A DNA stretch of 64,000 nucleotides from DAOUMF01 sp034408935 (lineage in GTDB: Bacteria > Chloroflexota > Dehalococcoidia > SM23-28-2 > RBG-16-64-32), in contig DAOUMV010000007.1 of the NCBI GenBank assembly GCA_034408935.1, positions 62,001-126,000 of the forward strand. The letters are read 5' to 3'. The position numbers and the translations under genes were made by a program. Positions 48,242 through 56,635 of this stretch are shown here, piece after piece. Below the pieces are notes generated by a model. The model did not search any database. It had not been told where the DNA came from and saw only the letters and a program-made list of their open reading frames with translations. How positions within the stretch are numbered: the stretch's first letter is position 1; the number at the start of each line of letters is the position of its first letter.

Positions 48242-49453
48242 CTAGTCGCCTTCCGTGATAAGCCTCCGGGGCCTGAGAGCGGCCAGTGCTGTCAGCGCCA
48301 CCAGGGCTGTAGCGCCGCCCAGAAAGAACGGCGCCGCCGGGTCCACGGCGTCCCAAAGAGCCCCAGCGACGACGCTGGACAGGAGGATCATTCCCCCCAT
48401 CGCTCCCTGGTACAGGCCCAGGGCTGTGGCCCGCCGCTCGCTCGGCACGAAGTCAGCCACGAACGCCCGGCCTACGCCCTCCGTCAGGGCCATATGCACC
48501 CCGTAGACCGCGAACAGGGGCCAGACTACTGCACCCCGGCCTGCCAGCGCGAACCCCAGGTACACCACCGCGAACACGGCGAAGCCGCCGCCGATGACGT
48601 TCCTCCGGCCCAACTGGTCGGAGACGATCCCCGCCGGCATCGCCAGGACCGCATATACAACATTGAACAGCATGTAGCTCAGCACCACTTCCGAGTTGCT
48701 CAACCCCACGTCTTTTGCCCGCAGGAGGAGGAAAACGTCACTGCTGTTCCCCAGAGCGAACAGCAGGCTGATTCCCAGGAACACGTAGAAGCCGGTCCCC
48801 AGGCCCCGCCAGGCGATCCTCGCTGACCCAGAAGGTGAGGGAGCGGGCGGCCGCTCCTTCACGAGAGCGATGAGCGCCACCGCGGCTAGGCCGGGAACGA
48901 ACGCAAGCAGGAAGATGAGCCGAAAATTGTCGGCGAAGGCCGCCAGCAAGCCCAGAGCCACCGCCGGCCCTACGACCGCCCCCAGCGTGTCGGTAGCACG
49001 GTGGAACCCGAAGGCTCTCCCCCTCGACTCCGGCGGGGTCACGTCCGCCACCAGCGCGTCCCGTGGCGCCGTGCGGATCCCCTTCCCGCTGCGATCGCCG
49101 AACCGCACCAACAGAGCCACCGGCCACACGTATGCTGCGGCGAGCAATGGCTTTGCCACCGCCGACAGCGCGTACCCCGCAAATACCAGCGGCCTTCGCA
49201 CCCGCAGCCGGTCCGACGTCCATCCACCGACGGTCTTGAACAGTGAGGCTGCGCCCTCCGCCAGCCCTTCGATGAGGCCGACGGCGGCCAGGGGAGCCCC
49301 CAGCACGGACGTCAGGAACAGAGGTACCAGGGGATATACCATCTCGGAGGAGACATCCGTGAGGAAGGAGACGATGCCCAGGACGAACACCGGCCGCTTG
49401 ACCCCAGGCACCAGGGAGTCGGGCTCGGCAGAGGCCTGGGCAGCGTGTCTCAC
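48242..49453 (-). CDS. Major facilitator superfamily transporter
   Basis: 403 aa with about 12 hydrophobic helices. The N-terminal half begins VFVLGIVSFLTDVSSEMVYP, with the cytoplasmic loop GGWTSDRLRVRRPLVFAGYA (the MFS GxxxDRxGRR loop). The equivalent loop in the second half is GIVSDQLGRRNVIGGGFAVF. RFGDRSGKGIRTAPRDALVA is typical of a drug/tetracycline-like MFS subfamily widespread in bacteria. The substrate is unknown. It is divergent from gyrB. Confidence 0.88.
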   Translation of the reverse strand: MRHAAQASAEPDSLVPGVKRPVFVLGIVSFLTDVSSEMVYPLVPLFLTSVLGAPLAAVGLIEGLAEGAASLFKTVGGWTSDRLRVRRPLVFAGYALSAVAKPLLAAAYVWPVALLVRFGDRSGKGIRTAPRDALVADVTPPESRGRAFGFHRATDTLGAVVGPAVALGLLAAFADNFRLIFLLAFVPGLAAVALIALVKERPPAPSPSGSARIAWRGLGTGFYVFLGISLLFALGNSSDVFLLLRAKDVGLSNSEVVLSYMLFNVVYAVLAMPAGIVSDQLGRRNVIGGGFAVFAVVYLGFALAGRGAVVWPLFAVYGVHMALTEGVGRAFVADFVPSERRATALGLYQGAMGGMILLSSVVAGALWDAVDPAAPFFLGGATALVALTALAALRPRRLITEGD

Positions 49454-49547
49454 CCCGCCATTGTGGCGCAGGAAACCAATAGGTGCCAGATACGTTTAGA
49501 TATGTTAGAATGTGTGTGCCATCACGAAGCGCTCCCATAGCCTTCCC

Positions 49548-51458
49548 ATGCCCAAGACCAAGGTAAACGAATACACCGCCGCCGATATCCAGGTGCTGGA
49601 AGGGCTGGAGGCTGTACGCCGCCGCCCCAGCATGTACATAGGCTCCACCGATTCCCGGGGCCTCCATCACCTCGTCTACGAGATCGTCGACAACAGCGTC
49701 GACGAGGCGATGGCTGGCTTCTGCAACGAGGTGGACGTCCACATCAAACCGGACGGTTCCGTCGTCGTCTCCGACAACGGCCGCGGCATTCCCATCGACA
49801 AGCATCGTCGCACGGGGAAGTCCGCCCTGGAGACGGTCATGACGTACCTCCACGCCGGCGGCAAGTTCGACCACCAGGCGTACAAGGTATCAGGCGGCCT
49901 CCATGGCGTCGGAGCCGCCGTTGTCAACGCCCTGTCCAAGACCATGTGGGTGGAGGTTCGACGCGAGGGTAAGACCTACCGGCAGGAGTATTCACGCGGC
50001 AAGGCCCTGGGCCCCGCCAAGGTTCTCGGCAACAAGACCCAGGCCAGTGGCACCACCACTGGATTCATAGCGGACCCCGATATCTTCACCGAGATCGACT
50101 TCGACTTCGAGGCCCTGGCCCAGCGATTCCGCGAGATGGCGTTTCTCACCAAGGGCGTCTGGATCCACTTCACCGACGAGCGCAGCGGACGCGAGGTCAG
50201 CTACCACTTCGAGGGGGGCATCAAGTCCTTCGTCAAACGTCTCAATCGCGACCGCAACGACCTCCATGATCCCTTCTACATGGAGCGCGCCGTCAACGGC
50301 TCTATCGTGGAGGTGGCCCTCCAGTACAACGATAGTTTCACGGAGTCCACCTTCGCCTTCGCCAACTGCATCAACACCATCGACGGCGGCACCCACCTAA
50401 CGGGCTTTCGCTCCGCTCTCACCCGCGTCCTCAACGACTACGCCCGCAAGCAGAAGATCCTCAAGGAGGGCGACTCCAACCTCACGGGTGAGGATGTCCG
50501 TGAGGGGCTGGTGGCCGTCGTCAGCGTGAAGCTCCCCGAGCCTCAGTTCGAAGGCCAGACCAAGACCCGCTTGGGCAACGCCGAGATGAAGGGCCTCGTG
50601 GAATCCGCTATGGGAGAGGAGCTCTCCCGCCATCTGGAGGAGCGTCCCTCCGACGGCCGACGCATCATCGAGAAGTGCCTCACCGCTTCGCGTGCCCGTG
50701 AGGCCGCCCGCAAGGCCCGCGACCTCGTGATCAAGAAGGGCGTACTGGACTCCTCCATCCTCCCCGGCAAGCTGGCCGACTGCTCGGAGCGCGACGCCGA
50801 ACTGCGGGAGATATACATCGTCGAGGGCGACTCCGCCGGTGGCTCCGCCAAGCAGGGCCGCGACCGCCGCTTCCAGGCCATCCTCCCCCTGCGGGGCAAG
50901 ATCCTCAACGTGGAGAAGGCCCGCCCCGACAAGATGCTCTCCCACCAGGAGATCAAGGCCCTCATCACCGCCCTCGGCGCCGGCTTCGGCGAGGAGTTCG
51001 ATTCCGCCAAGCTCCGCTACCACAGCGTGATCATCATGACCGACGCCGATGTGGACGGCGCTCACATCCGTACCCTCCTCCTTACCTTCTTCTTCCGCTA
51101 CATGCGCGAGCTCATCGACGGCGGTTACCTCTACATCGCCCAGCCACCCCTCTACCGCATCCAGCACGGCAAGGAAGCCCGCTGGATATACACCGAGAAG
51201 GAGAAGGACACCCACCTCAACCGCCTCAAGGACGGCAAGAGCGTGACCGTTCAGCGCTACAAGGGTCTTGGCGAGATGAACCCCGACCAGCTCTGGGATA
51301 CGACCATGGACCCAGCCCGCCGCACCGTCCTCCAGGTCACAGTCGAGGACGGCATGGTGGCCGACCGCGTCTTTACCCAGCTCATGGGTGAGGAGGTGGC
51401 CCCCCGCAAGAGCTTCATCCAGAGCCACTACGACAAGGTCCGCAACCTGGACATCTAG
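49548..51458 (+). CDS. gyrB: DNA gyrase subunit B
   Basis: 636 aa: the GHKL ATPase domain (EAVRRRPSMYIGSTDSRGLH, EIVDNSVDEAMAGF, SDNGRGIPID, GLHGVGAAVVNALS). The transducer follows, then the TOPRIM domain with YIVEGDSAGGSAKQGRDRRF and IIMTDADVDGAHIRTLLLTF, and a C-terminal QRYKGLGEMNPDQLWDTTMD. The 636-aa length without the Gram-negative insertion fits gyrase or a single type IIA enzyme. The ATG at 49548 is chosen at the conserved N-terminus. Confidence 0.97.
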   Translation: MPKTKVNEYTAADIQVLEGLEAVRRRPSMYIGSTDSRGLHHLVYEIVDNSVDEAMAGFCNEVDVHIKPDGSVVVSDNGRGIPIDKHRRTGKSALETVMTYLHAGGKFDHQAYKVSGGLHGVGAAVVNALSKTMWVEVRREGKTYRQEYSRGKALGPAKVLGNKTQASGTTTGFIADPDIFTEIDFDFEALAQRFREMAFLTKGVWIHFTDERSGREVSYHFEGGIKSFVKRLNRDRNDLHDPFYMERAVNGSIVEVALQYNDSFTESTFAFANCINTIDGGTHLTGFRSALTRVLNDYARKQKILKEGDSNLTGEDVREGLVAVVSVKLPEPQFEGQTKTRLGNAEMKGLVESAMGEELSRHLEERPSDGRRIIEKCLTASRAREAARKARDLVIKKGVLDSSILPGKLADCSERDAELREIYIVEGDSAGGSAKQGRDRRFQAILPLRGKILNVEKARPDKMLSHQEIKALITALGAGFGEEFDSAKLRYHSVIIMTDADVDGAHIRTLLLTFFFRYMRELIDGGYLYIAQPPLYRIQHGKEARWIYTEKEKDTHLNRLKDGKSVTVQRYKGLGEMNPDQLWDTTMDPARRTVLQVTVEDGMVADRVFTQLMGEEVAPRKSFIQSHYDKVRNLDI

Positions 51459-51489
51459 GCGAGCGCCCAGGCACTGGAATCGCGACCGC

Positions 51490-52155
51490 GTGACCGACTC
51501 CCCGACCTACCAAGGCACCCTCCCCCGGCGGCCGCTGCTGCGCGGGGTGTTCCACCTCCCGGCGGCTTGCGCAGCCATCGCCGGCCTAGTCCTGCTACTG
51601 CTGCTCGCGGACTCCGCGCAGGCATATGTAGGCGGCGCCATCTTCGGGGCCAGTCTGATCCTGCTGTACACGACCAGCGCCGCCTACCACCGTATCCCCT
51701 GGTCGCCGCGCCTCCGGGGCATCGCCCGGCGGCTAGACCACGCCATGATCTTCATCCTCATCGCCGGCACATATACGCCCTTCGGTCTCCTGGTGCTCAA
51801 CACCGCCTGGTGGATCAGCATGCTGTCCGTGGTCTGGGGACTGGCCGGGGCCGGGATCATCATGAAGCTGGCCTGGCCGGGGGCCCCCAAGTGGCTCAGC
51901 GTCCTCATGTACGCCACCATTGGCTGGCTGGCCCTGATCACAGCGCCCCAGCTCATCTCCTGGTTCACAGCCGGCCCGCTGGCGCTGCTACTGCTGGGAG
52001 GGGTGCTCTATACCGTGGGCGGAGTGGTATACGCCGTGGGAAAGCCCAACCCTTGCCCCCGAATGTTCGGCTACCACGAGGTCTTCCACCTGCTCGTCAT
52101 CGCAGGGAGCGTCCTGCACTACTCCCTCGTGGCGGTCTACGTTCTGCCCGCGTAG
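51490..52155 (+). CDS. Hemolysin III / PAQR family membrane protein
   Basis: 221 aa with seven membrane helices. Conserved PAQR residues are visible: a Ser/His pair in LLYTTSAAYHRIPW, a second element RRLDHAMIFILIAGTYTPFG, and the C-terminal FGYHEVFHLLVIAGSVLHYS, whose histidines bind zinc in adiponectin receptors. Proposed activities include hydrolysis of ceramide-like lipids; the bacterial role is unclear. The GTG at 51490 lies 32 bases after gyrB, so co-transcription is likely. Confidence 0.93.
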   Translation: MTDSPTYQGTLPRRPLLRGVFHLPAACAAIAGLVLLLLLADSAQAYVGGAIFGASLILLYTTSAAYHRIPWSPRLRGIARRLDHAMIFILIAGTYTPFGLLVLNTAWWISMLSVVWGLAGAGIIMKLAWPGAPKWLSVLMYATIGWLALITAPQLISWFTAGPLALLLLGGVLYTVGGVVYAVGKPNPCPRMFGYHEVFHLLVIAGSVLHYSLVAVYVLPA

Positions 52156-52176
52156 CGCCCCCCACCCTAGCCTCCT

Positions 52177-52785
52177 CTAGTCCGTGTACAGCCCGTACTC
52201 CCGGATATACGCCTCCACCACCTGCGGCACCAGCGATGCTATCGACAGCCCGCGCCGCACCTTATCTCTGATCTCGGTCCCGCTCACGTCCACCGGCGGC
52301 ATCTTCAGCCAAACGGCGCGATCCAGCAGCCCTGGCAGCCGCCGCGCCTCCTCCTCCACAGCCTTCCGGGCCACGCCCGCCCGCCTCGCCACCAAGAGCG
52401 CTGCCAGCTCCAGGATGCGCCCCGGACGGCCCCAGTTCGGCAGATCCAGCAACGCATCCTCCCCCAGGATGAAGAAGAGCTCATCGCTCGGCCGCTCCCT
52501 CCGCAGGGCCTCTAGCGTATCCGCAGCGTAGGATGGCCCTCCTCTCTCCAACTCCAGCGTCCCTACCTCAAAGCTCTCCTCTCCCTCCAGCGCCTGTTCG
52601 AGCATCGCCAACCGGTGCTCGGCAGACGTGATCTGGCGGTCGGCCTTCCGCCACGGCTGGCCAGCCGGCACGAACAGGACCCTCTCCAGGCCTACCTCAT
52701 CGCGGGCAGCTCCGCCCAGCGCCAAGTGTCCCCGGTGCACAGGGTCAAAGGTGCCTCCGAGGATGCCCAGCCTCAGCCTAGCCAC
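52177..52785 (-). CDS. nadD: Nicotinate-nucleotide adenylyltransferase NadD
   Basis: 202 aa: LGILGGTFDPVHRGHLALGG has the nucleotidyltransferase HxGH motif, FFILGEDALLDLPNWGRPGR the substrate region, and VDVSGTEIRDKVRRGLSI the C-terminal SxTxxR-type signature. It adenylates nicotinate mononucleotide in NAD synthesis. The GTG start at 52785 overlaps the end of obgE by 13 bases; obgE-nadD is a common arrangement. Confidence 0.95.
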   Translation of the reverse strand: MARLRLGILGGTFDPVHRGHLALGGAARDEVGLERVLFVPAGQPWRKADRQITSAEHRLAMLEQALEGEESFEVGTLELERGGPSYAADTLEALRRERPSDELFFILGEDALLDLPNWGRPGRILELAALLVARRAGVARKAVEEEARRLPGLLDRAVWLKMPPVDVSGTEIRDKVRRGLSIASLVPQVVEAYIREYGLYTD

Positions 52786-54026
52786 TCCAACTCAACCTTC
52801 CCCAGCCATATGCGGTCACCTGGCCGGGCGCCGGCTCGCCGAAGCGCAGCGCTCACACCCCAGCGGCCCAGGCGCCACCACAGCTCCTGCCTACCCTCCT
52901 CCATCTCCACCGGCATCATCTCTGCAAACGTCACTACCTTCTCCCCATTCACCCGGAACCCATCCCCTTCACGCTGAACTCTAAAGCGCCGACCCAGCGG
53001 CTTCGGCCGAACCACAGACGGTGACTCCTCTGCAACCGCGCGGCGCTCACTGGCGAGCATCTCTGCCATGTGCTGCACCAACTCTTCAGTACCGCGCCGC
53101 TCCGCTGCCGATATGAACTGCACCTCTAGCCCTCTCGCCACCAACCCTGCCTGAAGCTCCCCCACGCGCTTCTTCACTTCCTCCAGGTCTACCTTGTTCA
53201 CCACCAGCAACTGGCGTCTCTCCATCAAACCCGTGCTATACTCCAGCATCTCACGGTTCACTACATCCATGTCCGAGAGTGGGTCCGCCCGTGTCCCGTC
53301 CAGCAGGTGAACAAGCACTCTGGTCCGCTCAATGTGCCGCAGGAAGTCCAACCCTAGGCCAGCACCGCCATGCGCACCTTCTATGAGCCCTGGGATATCA
53401 GCCACGACGAAGCTCCTGTAGCCAACATCCACTACGCCCAGAACAGCTTCCCTCGTAGTAAAGGGGTAATCCGCCACACGCGGTCGCGCTGCCGATATCG
53501 CCCGTAGCAGGGTTGACTTGCCTACGTTCGGCAGGCCAACGATGCCAACATCAGCTAAGAGCTTCAACTTCAGCTCTACCTTGATCTCCTCGCCAGCCTG
53601 ACCCCGCTGTGCGATGTGTGGTGCCTGATAGTCTGCCCTCGCGAACCATGCATTGCCCTTCCCACCAACACCTCCTCTAGCCACCACAACACTCTGCCCC
53701 ACCTCATCCAGATCCCCCAGAAGCGCCCCTTCCTTAGCCTCACGCACCTCTGTCCCCACAGGAACAGCAAGCACAATATCCCTCCCTCTACGTCCCTTTC
53801 TCCCTCCTCCCTGACCATGCTGCCCTCGCTCCGCCTTATACAGCCGTCGCTGCCCTAACTCTCTCAACGTGCTCACTGAGGACGCAGCGACAACCATAAC
53901 ACTACCCCCATTCCCTCCATCTCCACCATCAGGACCGCCACGTGGCACGTACTTCTCACGGCGAAAGCTTACACAACCGTTACCCCCCTGCCCACCTCTA
54001 GCTCGCATCCACAGTTCGTCAATCAT
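52773..54026 (-). CDS. obgE: GTPase Obg (CgtA)
   Basis: 417 aa: a glycine-rich Obg fold (GGQGGNGCVSFRREKYVPRG), the GTPase domain with P-loop VGLPNVGKSTLLRAISAARP, G3 in VVADIPGLIEGAHGGAGLGL and NKxD as VVNKVDL, and a C-terminal OCT domain (residues about 345-417). It acts in 50S assembly and growth control. Within this gene the plus strand is very C-rich (6 G and 30 C at 53641-53700), the reverse of dnaA next door. Confidence 0.97.
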   Translation of the reverse strand: MIDELWMRARGGQGGNGCVSFRREKYVPRGGPDGGDGGNGGSVMVVAASSVSTLRELGQRRLYKAERGQHGQGGGRKGRRGRDIVLAVPVGTEVREAKEGALLGDLDEVGQSVVVARGGVGGKGNAWFARADYQAPHIAQRGQAGEEIKVELKLKLLADVGIVGLPNVGKSTLLRAISAARPRVADYPFTTREAVLGVVDVGYRSFVVADIPGLIEGAHGGAGLGLDFLRHIERTRVLVHLLDGTRADPLSDMDVVNREMLEYSTGLMERRQLLVVNKVDLEEVKKRVGELQAGLVARGLEVQFISAAERRGTEELVQHMAEMLASERRAVAEESPSVVRPKPLGRRFRVQREGDGFRVNGEKVVTFAEMMPVEMEEGRQELWWRLGRWGVSAALRRAGARPGDRIWLGKVELEWLG

Positions 54027-54224
54027 CTGCTACTTTACTCTATCAACAACTCCATAATGAGAAGCATGTCGTGTGAGTAGTATAGGGGATGGTAGTCATA
54101 GTAGGCGTGTGTGACCTGTTGATGGTATTGCCGGAGGAATGGGTTATAGAGGTGGGATTGGTTGGGAATGAGTGTGGGGATGTTGCCCACGGATGTTGGA
54201 AGTGTTGGGTGGAGGGAGGGAGTC
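54027..54224. other. Candidate replication origin (obgE-dnaA intergenic region)
   Basis: A 198-base gene-free stretch. GC skew on the plus strand flips here from strongly C-rich on the left to G-rich on the right, although obgE and dnaA are on the same strand. The left end is A+T-rich (54030-54064). DnaA-box-like sites are weak: CTATCAACA (54040-54048) and TGTTGATGG (54117-54125) each differ from TTATCCACA or its complement at two to three positions. Adjacency to dnaA and closeness to gyrB support it. Confidence 0.6.
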
Positions 54225-55580
54225 CTAGCGGAGCGCGGAAGAGCGGATTTCAGTTAGCTGGTGTCGCCGCGCAGCAGTGTTGAGATAGGTGGATGCTTTA
54301 CGGCAACCGTGGATTACTGTGGAGTGGTCACGGTTGCCAAGCAGGTGTCCAATGGCTTTGAGAGGTAGTTGAGCGTCCTCACGGAGGAGGTACATGGCTA
54401 TATGGCGAGCCTCAGCGATGGGCTTGGCGCGGCTGGGTCCAGTGAGGGCCTCGGGTGATGTATTGAAGTAGCGGGCGACGCGCTGGATGATAGCTTGAGG
54501 ATTCGGTGGTTCGGAAGGACGTGGTGGAGTGAGCGCGTTGAGGGCAGCTATGGCGAGTCGTTCATCGATTGGGGAGCGAGCTAGCCGTGCATAGGCAGTT
54601 ACACGGTTGAGGAGGCCCTCGAGTTCACGGATGTTGTCCTGAGCGCGGTCAGCGATGAGCTGGGCAACCTGGGGAGTCAGATTCAGCCGCTGTTCGAGGG
54701 ACTTGACACGGAGAATCGCCACCCGGGTATTGTCGTCTGGCGGCTGGATGTCTACGATAAGCCCCCACTGGAAGCGGGAGCAGAGACGGCTTTGCAGGCC
54801 GGTTATGGTCTTAGGTGGGCGGTCGCAGGTGAGAACGAGTTGGCAAGCGGCAGCGTGGAGATCGTTGAAAGTGTGGAAGAACTCCTCCTGCGTGCGCTCC
54901 TTCCCGGAGAGGAACTGGATGTCATCTATGAGGAGGACATGAGCAGACCGGTATCTGTGGCGAAAGTCGTCCTGTGTGCCGTGGGTGATGGCGGTGAGGA
55001 AATCGTTTGTGAACTGCTCGCTGGTAGTGTAGATGACATGGCGATGCCCGTTGGCGCTGCGGTGAGCGATTGCGCGGAGGAGGTGAGTTTTGCCGAGGCC
55101 AGTGCCACCATAGATGAAGAGGGGGTTATATCCCTGGGCTGGTTGGTCGGCTGCGGCCAGGGCGGCGGCCGCGGCCAGGCGGTTGCCGTCTCCGACGACG
55201 AAGCGGTCGAAGGTGAACTTGGCGTCGAGCCTGGTTGGTGGGCTGGGACTGGCTGTGGCAGTGGCGGGGCGAGCCGTTCCTAGAGGGGGGAGAGACTCCG
55301 CTTCGTGACCGTTGCCGCCGCGTGAGGGAGAGACGACTTGGAAGCGGACGCTGACTTCGTGCCCGAGGATGGCGCTGACGGTACGAGCGATGACGGGCCG
55401 CATCTTTCCACCGAGCCACTCGCTGACGAAGTCGGAAGGCGTTCCAACAAGGAAGGTGCCATTGTCGGTGGCGAGGCCCACCGTATCCTTGAGCCACGTG
55501 TCGAAATTGGGGCGGGTGACCTGGAGCTGGAGCTGTCCGAGGGCAGTGTCCCATGCACGGCGGGCAACAGGGTCTTCCAT
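54225..55580 (-). CDS. dnaA: Chromosomal replication initiator DnaA
   Basis: 451 aa: N-terminal domain (WDTALGQLQLQVTRPNFDTW), a Pro/Ser/Thr linker (about 95-115), the AAA+ core with NPLFIYGGTGLGKTHLLRAI, HVLLIDDIQFLSGKERTQEE and NIRELEGLLNRVTAYA, and the C-terminal DNA-binding HTH with AEARHIAMYLLRED and GNRDHSTVIHGCRK. Walker A is GGTGLGKT. The ATG at 55580 follows GGAGGGG. The coding strand is C-rich, unlike most genes here, suggesting it is read against the replication fork. Confidence 0.97.
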   Translation of the reverse strand: MEDPVARRAWDTALGQLQLQVTRPNFDTWLKDTVGLATDNGTFLVGTPSDFVSEWLGGKMRPVIARTVSAILGHEVSVRFQVVSPSRGGNGHEAESLPPLGTARPATATASPSPPTRLDAKFTFDRFVVGDGNRLAAAAALAAADQPAQGYNPLFIYGGTGLGKTHLLRAIAHRSANGHRHVIYTTSEQFTNDFLTAITHGTQDDFRHRYRSAHVLLIDDIQFLSGKERTQEEFFHTFNDLHAAACQLVLTCDRPPKTITGLQSRLCSRFQWGLIVDIQPPDDNTRVAILRVKSLEQRLNLTPQVAQLIADRAQDNIRELEGLLNRVTAYARLARSPIDERLAIAALNALTPPRPSEPPNPQAIIQRVARYFNTSPEALTGPSRAKPIAEARHIAMYLLREDAQLPLKAIGHLLGNRDHSTVIHGCRKASTYLNTAARRHQLTEIRSSALR

Positions 55581-55642
55581 CGGTTTCCCCTCCGTAGGGC
55601 GCAGTGAGGTGGGCCGGGCGACTTGAGGGAGCGGACGGCGGA

Positions 55643-55672
55643 ACGATAGCAATCGGTAAGCAAGGGGGTCAA
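55643..55672 (-). promoter_or_regulatory. Promoter for dnaA
   Basis: Minus strand: TTGACC (55667-55672), an 18-base spacer, TATCGT (55643-55648), about 60 bases before the dnaA start. Confidence 0.55.
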
Positions 55673-55800
55673 GGATTTTATGACAAGGATGGTGGCCTAC
55701 GTGGACAGAATGTGGTCCCTTTTCTTGTGGGCAAAACGTTTAACCTTCGATGCCCATTGTGAGTGGGGTCGTGTCCGCCGGGGCGGTCGCTCATTGCGCC

Positions 55801-55809
55801 TGTTATAAT
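55801..55809 (+). promoter_or_regulatory. Extended -10 promoter for coaX
   Basis: TGTTATAAT, a TGn extended -10 with a perfect TATAAT (55804-55809), 33 bases before the coaX GTG; no good -35. Confidence 0.6.
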
Positions 55810-55841
55810 GTCCACGCCGTCGTGGAGGCGACCGAGCAGAA

Positions 55842-56612
55842 GTGCTACTAGCCGTAGATGTGGGCAATACGACCGTGACCTTGGGGGTTTTTGAGAGCGA
55901 GACCCTCAGGGCAACTTGGCGCTTCTCCACCGATGTGGACAAGCTGGCAGACGAGTATGGTGTGCTGATGACCAGCCTCGTTTCCCATGAGGGGATCGAC
56001 ATCGCCGACATCGATGCGGCGGTGATGGGGAGCGTGGTGCCGGACCTGGACCCGGTGTTTGAGAAGGTGTGCGCTCGCTACTTCGACGTACGGCCGCTGG
56101 TGTTGGCGACCGGGGTGCGCACGGGGCTCCGTATCGTGTACGACACTCCCCGGGACGTAGGGGTCGACCGTGTCGCCGATGCCGTGGCGGCTCTCCATCT
56201 CTACGGGCCGCCGCCGATGGTGATCGTGGACCTGGGGACGGGCACCGTATTCGACGGCATCAGCAAGGAGGGGGACTACGTGGGTGGCGCCATCGCCCCC
56301 GGCCTGGGTATCGCTGCGGAGGCGTTGTTCCAACGGGCAGCCAAGCTACACCGGGTGGAACTCACCCGCCCCAAGTCGGCCGTTGGCGGCAACACCGTGG
56401 CAGCGATTCAGTCAGGGCTCGTGTTCGGCTATGTCGGGCTGGTGGAAGGGATCGTGGGGCGCTTCAAGGAGGAGCTGGGCACGGGCACTAAGGTGATCGC
56501 CACCGGCGGCTACGCCGACCTCATCGCCCGTGAGACTGATGTCATCGATACGGTGAACGTGGACCTCACGCTGGTGGGGCTGCGCATCATCTATGAGCTG
56601 AATCGCGGGTAG
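55842..56612 (+). CDS. coaX: Type III pantothenate kinase CoaX
   Basis: 256 aa: LLAVDVGNTTVTLGVFESET (ASKHA phosphate-1 loop), GVDRVADAVAALHLYG, VIVDLGTGTVFDGISKEGDY, and AIAPGLGIAAEALFQRAAKL, all features of CoaX. It phosphorylates pantothenate in the first step of CoA synthesis. The GTG start lies 33 bases after an extended -10 element. The next gene is coaBC (23-base gap), so two CoA-synthesis enzymes are made together. Confidence 0.96.
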   Translation: MLLAVDVGNTTVTLGVFESETLRATWRFSTDVDKLADEYGVLMTSLVSHEGIDIADIDAAVMGSVVPDLDPVFEKVCARYFDVRPLVLATGVRTGLRIVYDTPRDVGVDRVADAVAALHLYGPPPMVIVDLGTGTVFDGISKEGDYVGGAIAPGLGIAAEALFQRAAKLHRVELTRPKSAVGGNTVAAIQSGLVFGYVGLVEGIVGRFKEELGTGTKVIATGGYADLIARETDVIDTVNVDLTLVGLRIIYELNRG

Positions 56613-56635
56613 CGCCGTCTGGGTGAAAGAGCGAG

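Noticed and set aside
54089..54283. 64-codon plus-strand ORF in the obgE-dnaA gap
   Set aside because: It overlaps the dnaA end, has no ribosome binding site and no recognisable motif; the region is better read as an origin.
55700..55816. DnaA-box-like sites upstream of dnaA (TGTGGGCAA at 55726, ATGTCCACG at 55808)
   Set aside because: Only partial matches, and the GC-skew flip lies on the other side of dnaA, so the origin is placed at 54027-54224.
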